From Mammaliicoccus lentus (GTDB lineage: Bacteria > Bacillota > Bacilli > Staphylococcales > Staphylococcaceae), in assembly GCF_002902755.1 (NCBI RefSeq), contig NZ_PPRS01000003.1:1-64000 (forward strand): DNA of 64,000 nt. Direction: 5' to 3'. The stretch's first letter is position 1; each line of letters begins with the position of its first letter. The notes under the pieces are model-generated. The model saw nothing but the letters and a program-made list of their open reading frames with translations, was not told where the DNA came from and did not search any database. A program made the position numbers and the translations under genes. Shown in pieces: positions 8,708-16,359 of this stretch.

Positions 8708-9421
8708 CTATTTCAATTTTAATACTTGTCCGATTTGTATCACATCTGATGTTAATCCGTTTAATTTCTTTAATGTTGCTACTGTAACACCTGTTTTTTG
8801 ACTAATTCCCCACAGTGTATCTCCGGCAACAACTGTATACGTTGATGGTTTACTTCCAATCGCTGCTCCATGAATGGCTTCTGCTAATGATTTTGTATAT
8901 GGGTTTAGGTTGTTCTTAATAGCATTCATATCTTTAGTCGAAGTAATGAACCCTAATTCTACAAGTCTATAGTTGATATATTCTGCTTTTGCAACGTTAC
9001 AATTTAATAGGTCACTTCTCTCTGTAATACCTCGAATTGTACCAACATGCTTTTTAACGGCTGCTTGTAATGCTTTGTCGATATTATCTGGCGCTAATCC
9101 ACTCGGTATAATAACATGCCCTCCTGTTGCGGATGCCGACGCTGAATCTAAATGAAACTCTACTACGATTTCATATCCTTGCGATTTAACCCAATACAGC
9201 CCATAATCTGTCTTGTTACCTACTTGTTGTCCGTATGCTGTATCTTGATACATATCTTGGTCTTTACCATACACTGCAACATTATTACCTGCTTGTTTTA
9301 AGTAGTTTGCTACTCTATCTACAATATTAGCTCTAATAAAATCTCTTTCATTTGTTCCATTTCCTACTGCTCCTGGATCGTTATAACCGTGACCTGCAAC
9401 TATCATAATTTTTTTACTCAT
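8708..9421 (-). other. Internal translation start giving amidase-LysM alone
   Basis: Inside the endolysin gene, AAAGGAG is followed at 8 nt by ATG (9421), exactly at the linker between the M23 and amidase domains. It would produce a 237-aa amidase-LysM protein. An internal start at this position has been reported for the endolysin of staphylococcal phage 2638A. Here it is predicted only. Confidence 0.6.
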
Positions 9422-9961
9422 TTTAACTTCTCCTTTATTTTTAGATTGATCTAATTTTTGATTTAATTTTGTAATGTCATAATTTTCTATCGGTATACCA
9501 CTACACACTCTTGATACTTCACTTGTAATGTCTGTTCCTTTTTCTCTTAATTGAATATGCAAATGTGCACTCATAGGGTTATCGTCATAGTTTGTATCGC
9601 CTTGTAAGCCTATGATATTTCCTTGTATCACTTTATCTCCTTTGGAAAATTTCAAAGAATCTCTTTGCATATGACCGTAAATCCAGTCGTTTCCATTGCT
9701 ATCTCGTATTTCCATCGTCCCACCAAAATTACCGAATGGTTCGCTTAAAATAACTGTTCCACTTGCAACTGCAGGTATTTCGTCAGTTTTATTATTAAAA
9801 AAATCAAATGCTCTGTGATACCCACTGCAAAATGCATCATAGTTTATACCATCTTCTACATAATTTCTATAACCATAATTCTTTGGATAATCTTCAAATG
9901 TTCTTGGATCTGATGATATTTCCCATCCTTTCTTAGTTAAATATGATATCGCTGTTAACAT
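8708..9961 (-). CDS. Phage-type endolysin: M23 peptidase, amidase_3 and LysM
   Basis: 417-aa three-domain peptidoglycan hydrolase. Residues ~40-140 are an M23 endopeptidase domain (zinc ligands H49, D53 and the HLH pair 133/135). Residues ~183-360 are an N-acetylmuramoyl-L-alanine amidase_3 domain (IMIVAGHG with H191, E206, EFHLD). Residues ~372-417 are a LysM cell-wall-binding repeat. There is no signal peptide, so export depends on the holin 19 nt upstream. At Met181 there is an internal AAAGGAG and ATG (9421) that would give a separate amidase-LysM protein. The start at 9961 has AAAGGATG. The domain order peptidase-amidase is known from staphylococcal phage lysins; LysM instead of SH3b at the end is less usual there. 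Confidence 0.92.
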   Translation of the reverse strand: MLTAISYLTKKGWEISSDPRTFEDYPKNYGYRNYVEDGINYDAFCSGYHRAFDFFNNKTDEIPAVASGTVILSEPFGNFGGTMEIRDSNGNDWIYGHMQRDSLKFSKGDKVIQGNIIGLQGDTNYDDNPMSAHLHIQLREKGTDITSEVSRVCSGIPIENYDITKLNQKLDQSKNKGEVKMSKKIMIVAGHGYNDPGAVGNGTNERDFIRANIVDRVANYLKQAGNNVAVYGKDQDMYQDTAYGQQVGNKTDYGLYWVKSQGYEIVVEFHLDSASASATGGHVIIPSGLAPDNIDKALQAAVKKHVGTIRGITERSDLLNCNVAKAEYINYRLVELGFITSTKDMNAIKNNLNPYTKSLAEAIHGAAIGSKPSTYTVVAGDTLWGISQKTGVTVATLKKLNGLTSDVIQIGQVLKLK

Positions 9962-9980
9962 ATAATCATCCTTTACATTT

Positions 9981-10301
9981 TTATTTTTTTCCTGATTCTT
10001 TCAAAAACTTTTCTTGCGCTCTAGATTGATTAGTTATAATGAATGTATTTTTCCAAATACCGTATAAAACAAACAATATTGGAACACCTGTATTAAATAC
10101 ATTCATCCATGCATTTAACTTATCTGGGCTTAACCATTCTATATAAATGCCTGAAGCGTTTAAGGCTAAATATAGTGCGCCTAAAAATCCACCAATCATT
10201 GCAATGAATTGTTTAACTTTATCTAAATCAACTCCTAACCCCCTTTCATCTTCTGAATAATTCAAATCTACTTTGTTTGTTTTGAAGTTCATTTTAACCA
10301 T
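9981..10301 (-). CDS. Phage holin
   Basis: 106-aa small membrane protein. A short charged N-terminal part is followed by two hydrophobic segments (about residues 30-50 and 65-85) separated by a turn with Pro and Asp, and by a charged C-terminus ending KKSG-like. This class II holin layout and its place directly before an endolysin support the call. The start at 10301 has AAGGAGG 8 nt upstream; the GTG at 10310 overlaps that site. It is the first gene of the lysis transcript and is read from an operator-controlled promoter. Confidence 0.85.
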   Translation of the reverse strand: MVKMNFKTNKVDLNYSEDERGLGVDLDKVKQFIAMIGGFLGALYLALNASGIYIEWLSPDKLNAWMNVFNTGVPILFVLYGIWKNTFIITNQSRAQEKFLKESGKK

Positions 10302-10322
10302 GTCTATCACCTCCTTGGTTAC

Positions 10323-10351
10323 ACTATAGTATAACTTTCGGTTGACGTCAA
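10323..10351 (-). promoter_or_regulatory. Promoter of the holin-endolysin transcript
   Basis: On the minus strand, TTGACG (10351-10346), a 17-bp spacer and TATAGT (10328-10323), 22 nt before the holin start. Operator copy 1 fills the spacer and copy 2 begins at the -35, so a bound repressor would block it. Confidence 0.7.
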
Positions 10352-10407
10352 TAACTTTTGGTTATATTTTTTTATTTTTTATTTGAATTAATATAACTAT
10401 TGGTTAT
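10331..10407. promoter_or_regulatory. Three repressor operators, ATAAC-N5-GTTAT
   Basis: Copies at 10331-10345 (imperfect right arm GTTGA), 10351-10365 and 10393-10407 (both perfect). They lie in the only region shared by the two divergent promoters. The HTH protein encoded immediately to the right is the natural candidate to bind them. Confidence 0.75.
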
Positions 10408-10410
10408 AAT
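10383..10410 (+). promoter_or_regulatory. Promoter of the repressor-ImmA transcript
   Basis: TTGAAT (10383-10388), a 16-bp spacer and TATAAT (10405-10410). Operator copy 3 overlaps the spacer and -10, so the repressor probably also regulates its own gene. Confidence 0.7.
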
Positions 10411-10443
10411 AAAGTTATAAAACATTTAAGGAGCGGGAAGCTT

Positions 10444-10773
10444 ATGGTGTCTGAAAATAAACTCTCGGAACAAATTAGTTTATTAAGAACAAAGAATGGA
10501 TGGACGCAACAGAAGTTAGCAGACGAACTCAATGTTTCAAAACAATCCATTTCTTATTGGGAAACAGGAAGAAAAGCACCAAAGATGAAGAAAATAGAAG
10601 AAATGGCTAAATTGTTTAATGTAAGTGTCAGTTATATATTAGACGGGGAAACAAAACAATCTTATAACTCCACTGCAGAAACAATAGCTGCACATTTAGA
10701 TGGAGAATTATCAGAAGAAGAGTTAAAAAAAGTATTAGAATATGTAGACTTTTTGAAGCATCAAAACAAATAA
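10444..10773 (+). CDS. Cro/CI-type HTH (XRE family) repressor
   Basis: 109 aa. The N-terminal XRE helix-turn-helix (residues ~8-65) contains TQQKLADELNVSKQSISYW, a typical recognition-helix region. A short C-terminal helical part (SEEELKKVLEYVDFLKH) probably dimerises. AAGGAG lies 11 nt before ATG 10444; a GTG at 10447 is the alternative start. It is the predicted repressor of the holin-endolysin transcript. It has no peptidase domain of its own, so inactivation would have to come from a partner such as the next gene. Confidence 0.88.
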   Translation: MVSENKLSEQISLLRTKNGWTQQKLADELNVSKQSISYWETGRKAPKMKKIEEMAKLFNVSVSYILDGETKQSYNSTAETIAAHLDGELSEEELKKVLEYVDFLKHQNK

Positions 10774-10810
10774 TCTATATTTAATAATCGATTACTATGG
10801 TGGGGATATT

Positions 10811-11275
10811 TTGAATAGATATGAAAAAACACTGATCAATAATGAACACATCGTCATAAAAGAAACCAATCATCTTCCAAAGGATATGAAAGGTTTATAT
10901 GTAGATGGATTAATTTTGTTGAAAGACAATTTATCAGACAAAGAAAAATTAGAAGTTCTAGGTGAAGAGTTAGCCCATCACGATATTACATATGGAGATA
11001 TATTAGATACTAACGAATTATGGAAATGGAAGTTTGAACATAAAGCAAGACGACTTGGCTTTGAAAAGATTATTCCTTTACAGAATATTGTTCAAGCCTA
11101 CCAATCTGGCGTGCATAATAAATATGAATTAAGTAATTATTTAGACGTATCAGAAGGATATATTGACGAAGTATTAGAACATTACCAACAAAAATATGGG
11201 TTAAGCACGTGGTATGAAAACTACTTAATTAAATTTAATCCCTTACAAGTATTTGAATATAAAGAAATCAATTAA
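10811..11275 (+). CDS. ImmA/IrrE-like protein (probable repressor-inactivating metallopeptidase)
   Basis: 154 aa, starting at TTG 10811 after GGTGGGGA. The central motif GEELAHHDITYGD aligns with the ImmA/IrrE zinc-peptidase helix. The usual HExxH first His is Glu here (E-E-L-A-H-H), a variant also seen in phage members of the family. In ICEBs1 and related phages, ImmA cleaves the paired CI/ImmR repressor, and the same role is inferred here. It lies 37 nt after the repressor gene and is followed by a terminator at 11283. Confidence 0.75.
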   Translation: MNRYEKTLINNEHIVIKETNHLPKDMKGLYVDGLILLKDNLSDKEKLEVLGEELAHHDITYGDILDTNELWKWKFEHKARRLGFEKIIPLQNIVQAYQSGVHNKYELSNYLDVSEGYIDEVLEHYQQKYGLSTWYENYLIKFNPLQVFEYKEIN

Positions 11276-11282
11276 AAATAAT

Positions 11283-11320
11283 AGCCCTAACTCGTTGAAT
11301 TTAATAAACGAATTAGGGCT
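11283..11320 (+). terminator. Terminator after the ImmA-like gene
   Basis: 14-bp stem (11283-11296 with 11307-11320, one mismatch) followed by TTTTT. Right boundary of the phage-like module; on the minus strand it may also serve the dehydratase gene. Confidence 0.75.
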
Positions 11321-11353
11321 TTTTAATATATTCATTTTTTGAAAGTTAAAAAC

Positions 11354-12502
11354 TTACCACTCAGCAATACTTCCGTCTTTATGTCTCCAAACTGGATTAT
11401 GCCAATCATGACCTTTTTCAGCCATTTTTCTAACAAGGTCTTCATCGATTTCTACACCTAAACCTGGACCTTTTGGAATTTTGACATAGCCATTATCAAA
11501 TTCAAACACTTCTTTATTTTTGATGTAATCTAAAATATCGCTACCTTTATTATAATGAATACCTAAACTTTGTTCTTGAATAAATGAATTATGACAAGTA
11601 GCGTCCACTTGTAGACATGAAGCTAGTGCTATAGGACCTAGTGGACAATGCGGTGCTGCTCCAACATCATAAGCTTCAGCCATAGATATAATTTTTTTAC
11701 ATTCTGTTATACCTCCAGCGTGAGATAAGTCAGGTTGAATGACATCAACATAGCCACTTTCTAAAATTGGTTTAAAGTCCCATCTTGAGTATAGTCTCTC
11801 GCCTAAAGCTATAGGAATACTTGTTGTCTGACTCATTTCTCTTATCGCTTCTATATTCTCACTCAATACAGGTTCTTCTATAAACATCGGATTAAATTGT
11901 TCTAATTCTTTTGCTAACACTTTTGCCATTGGTCTATGTACTCTACCATGAAAATCAATACCAATGCCTAGATTATTGCCAACCGCTTCTCTAATCCCAG
12001 CTACTCTTTCAACAACACTTTCAATTTTATCGAAACTATCTATATATTGTAATTCTTCTGTCGCATTCATTTTAATAGCTGAAAATCCATTCTCATACGC
12101 TTTTTTAGCAGCGTTAGAAGTATCTATCGGTCTATCTCCACCTATCCAAGAATAAACTTTCATGGAGTATCTACAAGCGCCTCCCATTAATTCATGAACT
12201 GGTGCATTATAGTATTTACCTTTTATATCCCATAAAGCTTGATCAATACCAGAGATGGCACTCATTAATATCGGGCCGCCTCTATAAAAGCTACTTCTAT
12301 ACATCATATTCCAATGATCTTCGATATTTAAAGGGTTCTCTCCCATTAATTGTTGCATAAACTCATGTACAGCTGCTTTTACTGTTGCTGCTTTACCTTC
12401 TATTACTGGTTCGCCCCAACCAACGATTCCTTCATCCGTTGTAATTTTTAAAAATAACCAACGTGGTGGCACTTGAAATAATTCATAATCAATAATTTTC
12501 AT
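11354..12502 (-). CDS. dgoD: D-galactonate dehydratase family enzyme
   Basis: 382-aa enolase-superfamily (mandelate racemase group) dehydratase, the usual family length. It converts an aldonate, most likely D-galactonate, to 2-keto-3-deoxygalactonate. Visible motifs are GWGEP, MNATEE with catalytic-region residues, DFHGRVHRP, EEPVL and ALGERLYSRWDF as metal and base regions, and APHCPLGPIALA with the catalytic His. The start at 12502 has AAAGGACG upstream, inside the end of the aldolase gene. Last gene of the catabolic operon. Substrate specificity is inferred from the neighbours. Confidence 0.9.
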   Translation of the reverse strand: MKIIDYELFQVPPRWLFLKITTDEGIVGWGEPVIEGKAATVKAAVHEFMQQLMGENPLNIEDHWNMMYRSSFYRGGPILMSAISGIDQALWDIKGKYYNAPVHELMGGACRYSMKVYSWIGGDRPIDTSNAAKKAYENGFSAIKMNATEELQYIDSFDKIESVVERVAGIREAVGNNLGIGIDFHGRVHRPMAKVLAKELEQFNPMFIEEPVLSENIEAIREMSQTTSIPIALGERLYSRWDFKPILESGYVDVIQPDLSHAGGITECKKIISMAEAYDVGAAPHCPLGPIALASCLQVDATCHNSFIQEQSLGIHYNKGSDILDYIKNKEVFEFDNGYVKIPKGPGLGVEIDEDLVRKMAEKGHDWHNPVWRHKDGSIAEW

Positions 12503-12503
12503 T

Positions 12504-13148
12504 TTATGCACGTCCTTTTTTCAAATGTACAATATCACTAAATTGTTTTGCTGTTTCTTCTAAATTTTTATAATATTCTTCATTTGCTTCTAATTTAGTA
12601 TTCACTAAAGAACTACCTAATCCAACGCCAACAGCGCCAGCTTTCATAAATTGCTCAATATTATTTAAATCAATACCACCCGTCGGTAACAATGGAATTT
12701 GTGGTAAAGGCCCTTGTAAATCTTTAATATATTCTGGCCCCATAGATGTTGTAGGAAATACTTTAATAATATCTCCACCATACTCATATGCATCTAAAAT
12801 CTCAGTAGGAGATAATGCACCTGGTATGCTCACTGCCCCATATTTTTTAGTCATTTGTATTGTTTCTTTATTCAGTGTTGGCGATAAAATAAACGTAGCT
12901 CCACTCAATATCGCTAGTCTTGCTGATTCTGCATCTAATACTGTGCCTGCACCAACAACGACTTTATCCTTCATCTCAGTAGCAACTAGTTCGATAGATT
13001 CTAAAGCTTTAGGAGAATTCATTGTGATTTCAATTGCTCGAATACCTGATTTATATAAACTTTTAACAATTGGTAAAATATCATCAGGCTTTGCGTTTCT
13101 TATGATTGCTATAATTTTAGTTTCTTTTATTGTATTTAAAGTGTCCAT
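12504..13148 (-). CDS. KDPG/KDPGal aldolase
   Basis: 214-aa class I aldolase of the Eda/DgoA family. It cleaves 2-keto-3-deoxy-6-phospho-gluconate or -galactonate to pyruvate and glyceraldehyde-3-phosphate. Motifs: EITMNSP (catalytic Glu), VGAGTVLD, SPTL, the Schiff-base Lys in IIKVFPT and LLPTGGI. It sits one base before the dgoD start and 12 nt after the kinase gene. The paired dehydratase suggests the galacto form; KDPG is also possible. Confidence 0.92.
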   Translation of the reverse strand: MDTLNTIKETKIIAIIRNAKPDDILPIVKSLYKSGIRAIEITMNSPKALESIELVATEMKDKVVVGAGTVLDAESARLAILSGATFILSPTLNKETIQMTKKYGAVSIPGALSPTEILDAYEYGGDIIKVFPTTSMGPEYIKDLQGPLPQIPLLPTGGIDLNNIEQFMKAGAVGVGLGSSLVNTKLEANEEYYKNLEETAKQFSDIVHLKKGRA

Positions 13149-13160
13149 TTTGACAGCTCC

Positions 13161-14114
13161 TTATCTAATAACATCATCTGTTTTATCTTGATTTTTGAAT
13201 TGCTCAAGTTCATTCTTACTTGGCAATCCTTCTACATCACCTTTGACCGTAGTAACGAGAGCACCTGCATTACATGCTTGCTCCACAGCATCATGTAATG
13301 ATAATCCGTTAATAAATCCTGCTATATATCCAGCTGCAAAACCATCTCCAGCACCTACAGGGTCAACTACTTCTATTTCTTTAGATGCTTTCGCATAACC
13401 AGATTCATTTCGGGTTTGATAGTATGCACCTTTTTCTCCTAACTTTACAATAACTGTTGAAGGTCCTAAATCAACAATATGTTGAGCGATTTTATCTTCA
13501 GATTTCTCATTAAATAAAAATTCTCCTTCACTTATACCAGGTAAAACAATATCACTTAAAGAAATAATATTAAGTAAAGTTTCTCTTGCTTCTTCTTCGC
13601 TCCATAACTTTAATCTTAAATTTGGATCAAAAATAACTTTTAAACCTAGTTCTTTAGCGACATTAATTAAATAAAGAACAGCTTCTTTACAGTTTTCACT
13701 TAATGCTGGTGTAATACCTGTTATATATAAATATTTAAATTGTGATATATAACTTTTATCAATATTATCTTTTGACATTATGCTAGCAGCTGAATCATTT
13801 CTATAATAATGTACATGTGTTTGGTCATATCGTGCCTTTTCTTTAAGGAAAATGCCTGTGCGTGCTTCATCAGTCAATTTTACTGAATCTACATTAATAC
13901 CCTCACCTCTCACGAATGAAAGTATTCTATGTCCTAATTCATCGTTACCAAGTTGACTAATCCATCCAGTTCTTACACCAAGTTTTTCTAATCCAATAAG
14001 CGTATTCGTTTCCGCTCCAGCTATATGAGTAGAAAAGTCACGAGCATAGCGCATTGGTCCAACTTCATTTGGAGAAAAAGCAATCATCGTTTCACCTATC
14101 GATAATACATCCAT
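13161..14114 (-). CDS. 2-keto-3-deoxygluconate/galactonate kinase (PfkB family)
   Basis: 317-aa ribokinase-type sugar kinase. The PfkB signature DPVGAGDGFAAGYIAGF holds the catalytic Asp and anion hole near the C-terminus, and the N-terminal region has GETMIAF and AGAETNTLIGLEKLG. It should phosphorylate 2-keto-3-deoxygalactonate (or -gluconate), giving the aldolase substrate. It lies between the SDR gene (21 nt) and the aldolase (12 nt). Confidence 0.88.
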   Translation of the reverse strand: MDVLSIGETMIAFSPNEVGPMRYARDFSTHIAGAETNTLIGLEKLGVRTGWISQLGNDELGHRILSFVRGEGINVDSVKLTDEARTGIFLKEKARYDQTHVHYYRNDSAASIMSKDNIDKSYISQFKYLYITGITPALSENCKEAVLYLINVAKELGLKVIFDPNLRLKLWSEEEARETLLNIISLSDIVLPGISEGEFLFNEKSEDKIAQHIVDLGPSTVIVKLGEKGAYYQTRNESGYAKASKEIEVVDPVGAGDGFAAGYIAGFINGLSLHDAVEQACNAGALVTTVKGDVEGLPSKNELEQFKNQDKTDDVIR

Positions 14115-14135
14115 TATTCTAATCCTCCTTAAATA

Positions 14136-14921
14136 TTAATAACCATCTGCGTTATATAAGCGAGCTGATAAACCACCATCGATAACTAAGTGCTCACCTG
14201 TCATCATTTCAGAATCATCTGAAGCCAAGTATTGAGCTAATTTGCCAATATCTTCTGGTTCGTTAATTCTTGAAGTAGCATGTAAATCTAAGACACCTTG
14301 TCTAACTTCCTCTTCATTATCCATTGAATCAAACCAATTTTTTAAGTGGGCAGTATTTGTAAATCCAGGGCAAATAGCATTTACTCGAATATTATATTTA
14401 CCTAAGCTCAACGCCATTCCTCTTGTCATACCATTTACACCACCTTTAGCAGCGGCATACATGTCTGTATCAGGTAATGTAGCGATTGAATGGTTAGAAG
14501 AAATATTAATAATAGAACCACCGTTTTGTTTTTTCATTTCTGGAATTACGTGTTTTGAGCATAAGAATGTACCTCTTAAGTCGATATTAATAATTGAATC
14601 CCAATCTTCTACAGTTGCTTCTTCAATAGATTTAAATACCGTAATACCTGCATTGTTAACAAGCGTATTAATTTTTCCATAATGCTTCACTGTTTCTTCT
14701 ACCATATTTATTATACTTTCTTCTTTAGAGACATCAGTTTCTACAAAATATGCATCTCCACCATCTTGAATAATTTCTTCAACCGTTTCTTTACCAAAAT
14801 CTGCATCAATAGTAGCTACTACTATTTTTGCTCCTTTATGACCCAATTGCTTAGCAATACCTTTTCCTATACCTTTTCCTGATCCTGTTACTATTACGAC
14901 TTGTTCGTTTAAATTAGCCAT
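14136..14921 (-). CDS. SDR-family sugar dehydrogenase
   Basis: 261-aa classical short-chain dehydrogenase. GSGKGIGKG is the cofactor motif, NNAG is present, and the catalytic Ser (NISSNHS) and YAAAK are intact. In this operon it probably oxidises galactose, glucose or a related sugar to the aldonolactone, or interconverts sugar acids. No lactonase gene is seen nearby. It follows the ROK regulator by 18 nt. Confidence 0.85.
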   Translation of the reverse strand: MANLNEQVVIVTGSGKGIGKGIAKQLGHKGAKIVVATIDADFGKETVEEIIQDGGDAYFVETDVSKEESIINMVEETVKHYGKINTLVNNAGITVFKSIEEATVEDWDSIINIDLRGTFLCSKHVIPEMKKQNGGSIINISSNHSIATLPDTDMYAAAKGGVNGMTRGMALSLGKYNIRVNAICPGFTNTAHLKNWFDSMDNEEEVRQGVLDLHATSRINEPEDIGKLAQYLASDDSEMMTGEHLVIDGGLSARLYNADGY

Positions 14922-14939
14922 TATAAATCCTCCCTATTT

Positions 14940-16160
14940 TTATTTATTTGGTTTTGGCAAAGTAAATATGTCTTCAACAATTAAAGAAGCTGCACCTATC
15001 GTATACAAATTCTCACCTAGTGCTGATGTAATGATAGGTGTTTTTTTAGCTTCTTCACCCATTACCTTAAATTGAATAACTTCTTTAATAATCGGTAGCA
15101 AAATGTCACTGATTTTAGTTAAGCTACCTCCTAACACAATAAACTTAGGTCCGAACAAATTGATTAAAATTGTAAAACCTAATCCTAAATTTCTTCCAAC
15201 TTCTTTTGCTATATCGATGCAAAGTTCATCACCTTTGTTTACTGCGTTATAAAAGTCATCTATATTCAAGTCATCAATGTTTATATTCTGCATTGAAAAT
15301 ACATTACTTTCACCTAATTTCAATTTACGTTTTAACATTTTCAAAATAGCTGTTTCAGATGTAAACGTCTCTAAGCAACCATAATTCCCACATGAACATA
15401 ATGGACCATCTGGATCGATTGTTACGTGCCCAATTTGACCCGTTACATGATGTGTACCTTTAAATATGGAGCCATTGTTGATAATACTTGCGCCCACTCC
15501 ATAATCTACCAGGACTGAGATGAAATTCGTTTCATCTTTTCCTTGGCCAAACCACATCTCCGCCAGTGCAGCGCTATTACAGTCATTATCAATTATTACT
15601 TTGAGTTGTGTTATGCTTTCTAGAATCTTTTTAATCTCAATATTTTCCCAACCTAAATTAGGTGCAAAAATATTCTTACCTTCTTTAGTATCTACAAGAC
15701 CATGCATTCCAACACCTATACCTAATACTTCAATTTGTTTTGCTTTATACTTATTTGCAATTAATTTAATTTGCTCACCTAAATATTCAATGGTTGAATT
15801 TGGATCCTTTTGCTTGTTCATTTCTATTTGAATTTGATCTAATATTTCAGCCTTCAAATTACTTACGATAATTTTTGTTGAGTAAGCACCAATTTCTAAA
15901 CCGACTATAACTTTCTTCTCTTTATTAATATCTAACGGTATAGGCTGTCTACCTCTTACTTTTATTTCAGAAGGTTTTTCTTGAATCCATTGTTCTTCAA
16001 TCAAAATAGAAACTATTTCAGATACAGACGGTCTAGATAAGTCAATCTGTTTAGCTATTTCCACTCTAGAAATAGGTCCATATTTTTGAATTGTTCTTAA
16101 AACGAGTTGTTTATTATAATCTTTCATCAAATTCACATTAATTCTTGATGAATCTTTCAT
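14940..16160 (-). CDS. ROK-family transcriptional repressor
   Basis: 406 aa. The N-terminal winged helix-turn-helix (GPISRVEIAKQIDLSRPSVS, residues ~28-47) is followed by a ROK/sugar-kinase-like domain with DNDCNSAALAE and a zinc motif CSCGNYGCLE. This XylR/NagC-like layout fits a sugar-responsive repressor. It is first in the catabolic operon and divergent from the sugar transporter, so it probably controls both. AATGGAGG precedes ATG 16160. The likely operator is the palindrome at 16261-16275. Confidence 0.9.
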   Translation of the reverse strand: MKDSSRINVNLMKDYNKQLVLRTIQKYGPISRVEIAKQIDLSRPSVSEIVSILIEEQWIQEKPSEIKVRGRQPIPLDINKEKKVIVGLEIGAYSTKIIVSNLKAEILDQIQIEMNKQKDPNSTIEYLGEQIKLIANKYKAKQIEVLGIGVGMHGLVDTKEGKNIFAPNLGWENIEIKKILESITQLKVIIDNDCNSAALAEMWFGQGKDETNFISVLVDYGVGASIINNGSIFKGTHHVTGQIGHVTIDPDGPLCSCGNYGCLETFTSETAILKMLKRKLKLGESNVFSMQNINIDDLNIDDFYNAVNKGDELCIDIAKEVGRNLGLGFTILINLFGPKFIVLGGSLTKISDILLPIIKEVIQFKVMGEEAKKTPIITSALGENLYTIGAASLIVEDIFTLPKPNK

Positions 16161-16226
16161 AGCCGTCCTCCATTACCTTCAGTAATCTACAATAACTATT
16201 AATATGTTAAATAAAATATTTTTCAC

Positions 16227-16255
16227 TTGATTTTCTATCTGCAAAGGCTTACATT
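16227..16255 (+). promoter_or_regulatory. Probable promoter of the sugar transporter
   Basis: TTGATT (16227-16232), a 17-bp spacer and TACATT (16250-16255). The spacer contains TGCAAAGGCTTACA (16240-16253), which resembles a CcpA cre site with two mismatches. Moderate support only. Confidence 0.4.
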
Positions 16256-16260
16256 TAATA

Positions 16261-16275
16261 TTAAATCAGATTTAA
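16261..16275. promoter_or_regulatory. Probable ROK operator
   Basis: TTAAATC-A-GATTTAA is a perfect 7-1-7 palindrome just downstream of the transporter -10. A related half-site, TTAAATCTGA, lies at 16310-16319. Binding by the ROK protein is inferred from position. Confidence 0.55.
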
Positions 16276-16359
16276 TAATTAAAAACAAGTATTTAGTTAT
16301 TTAAGATAATTAAATCTGACATTTGTCTTTAAATATTTAAAATTTTGGAGGTTATTAGA

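Noticed and set aside
8555-11320. Complete prophage
   Set aside because: Only lysis and repressor genes exist; core metabolic genes lie on both sides and no integrase, replication or structural gene is seen.
14242-14682. 146-codon plus-strand ORF opposite the SDR gene
   Set aside because: Antisense shadow of a well-supported gene, without a ribosome binding site.
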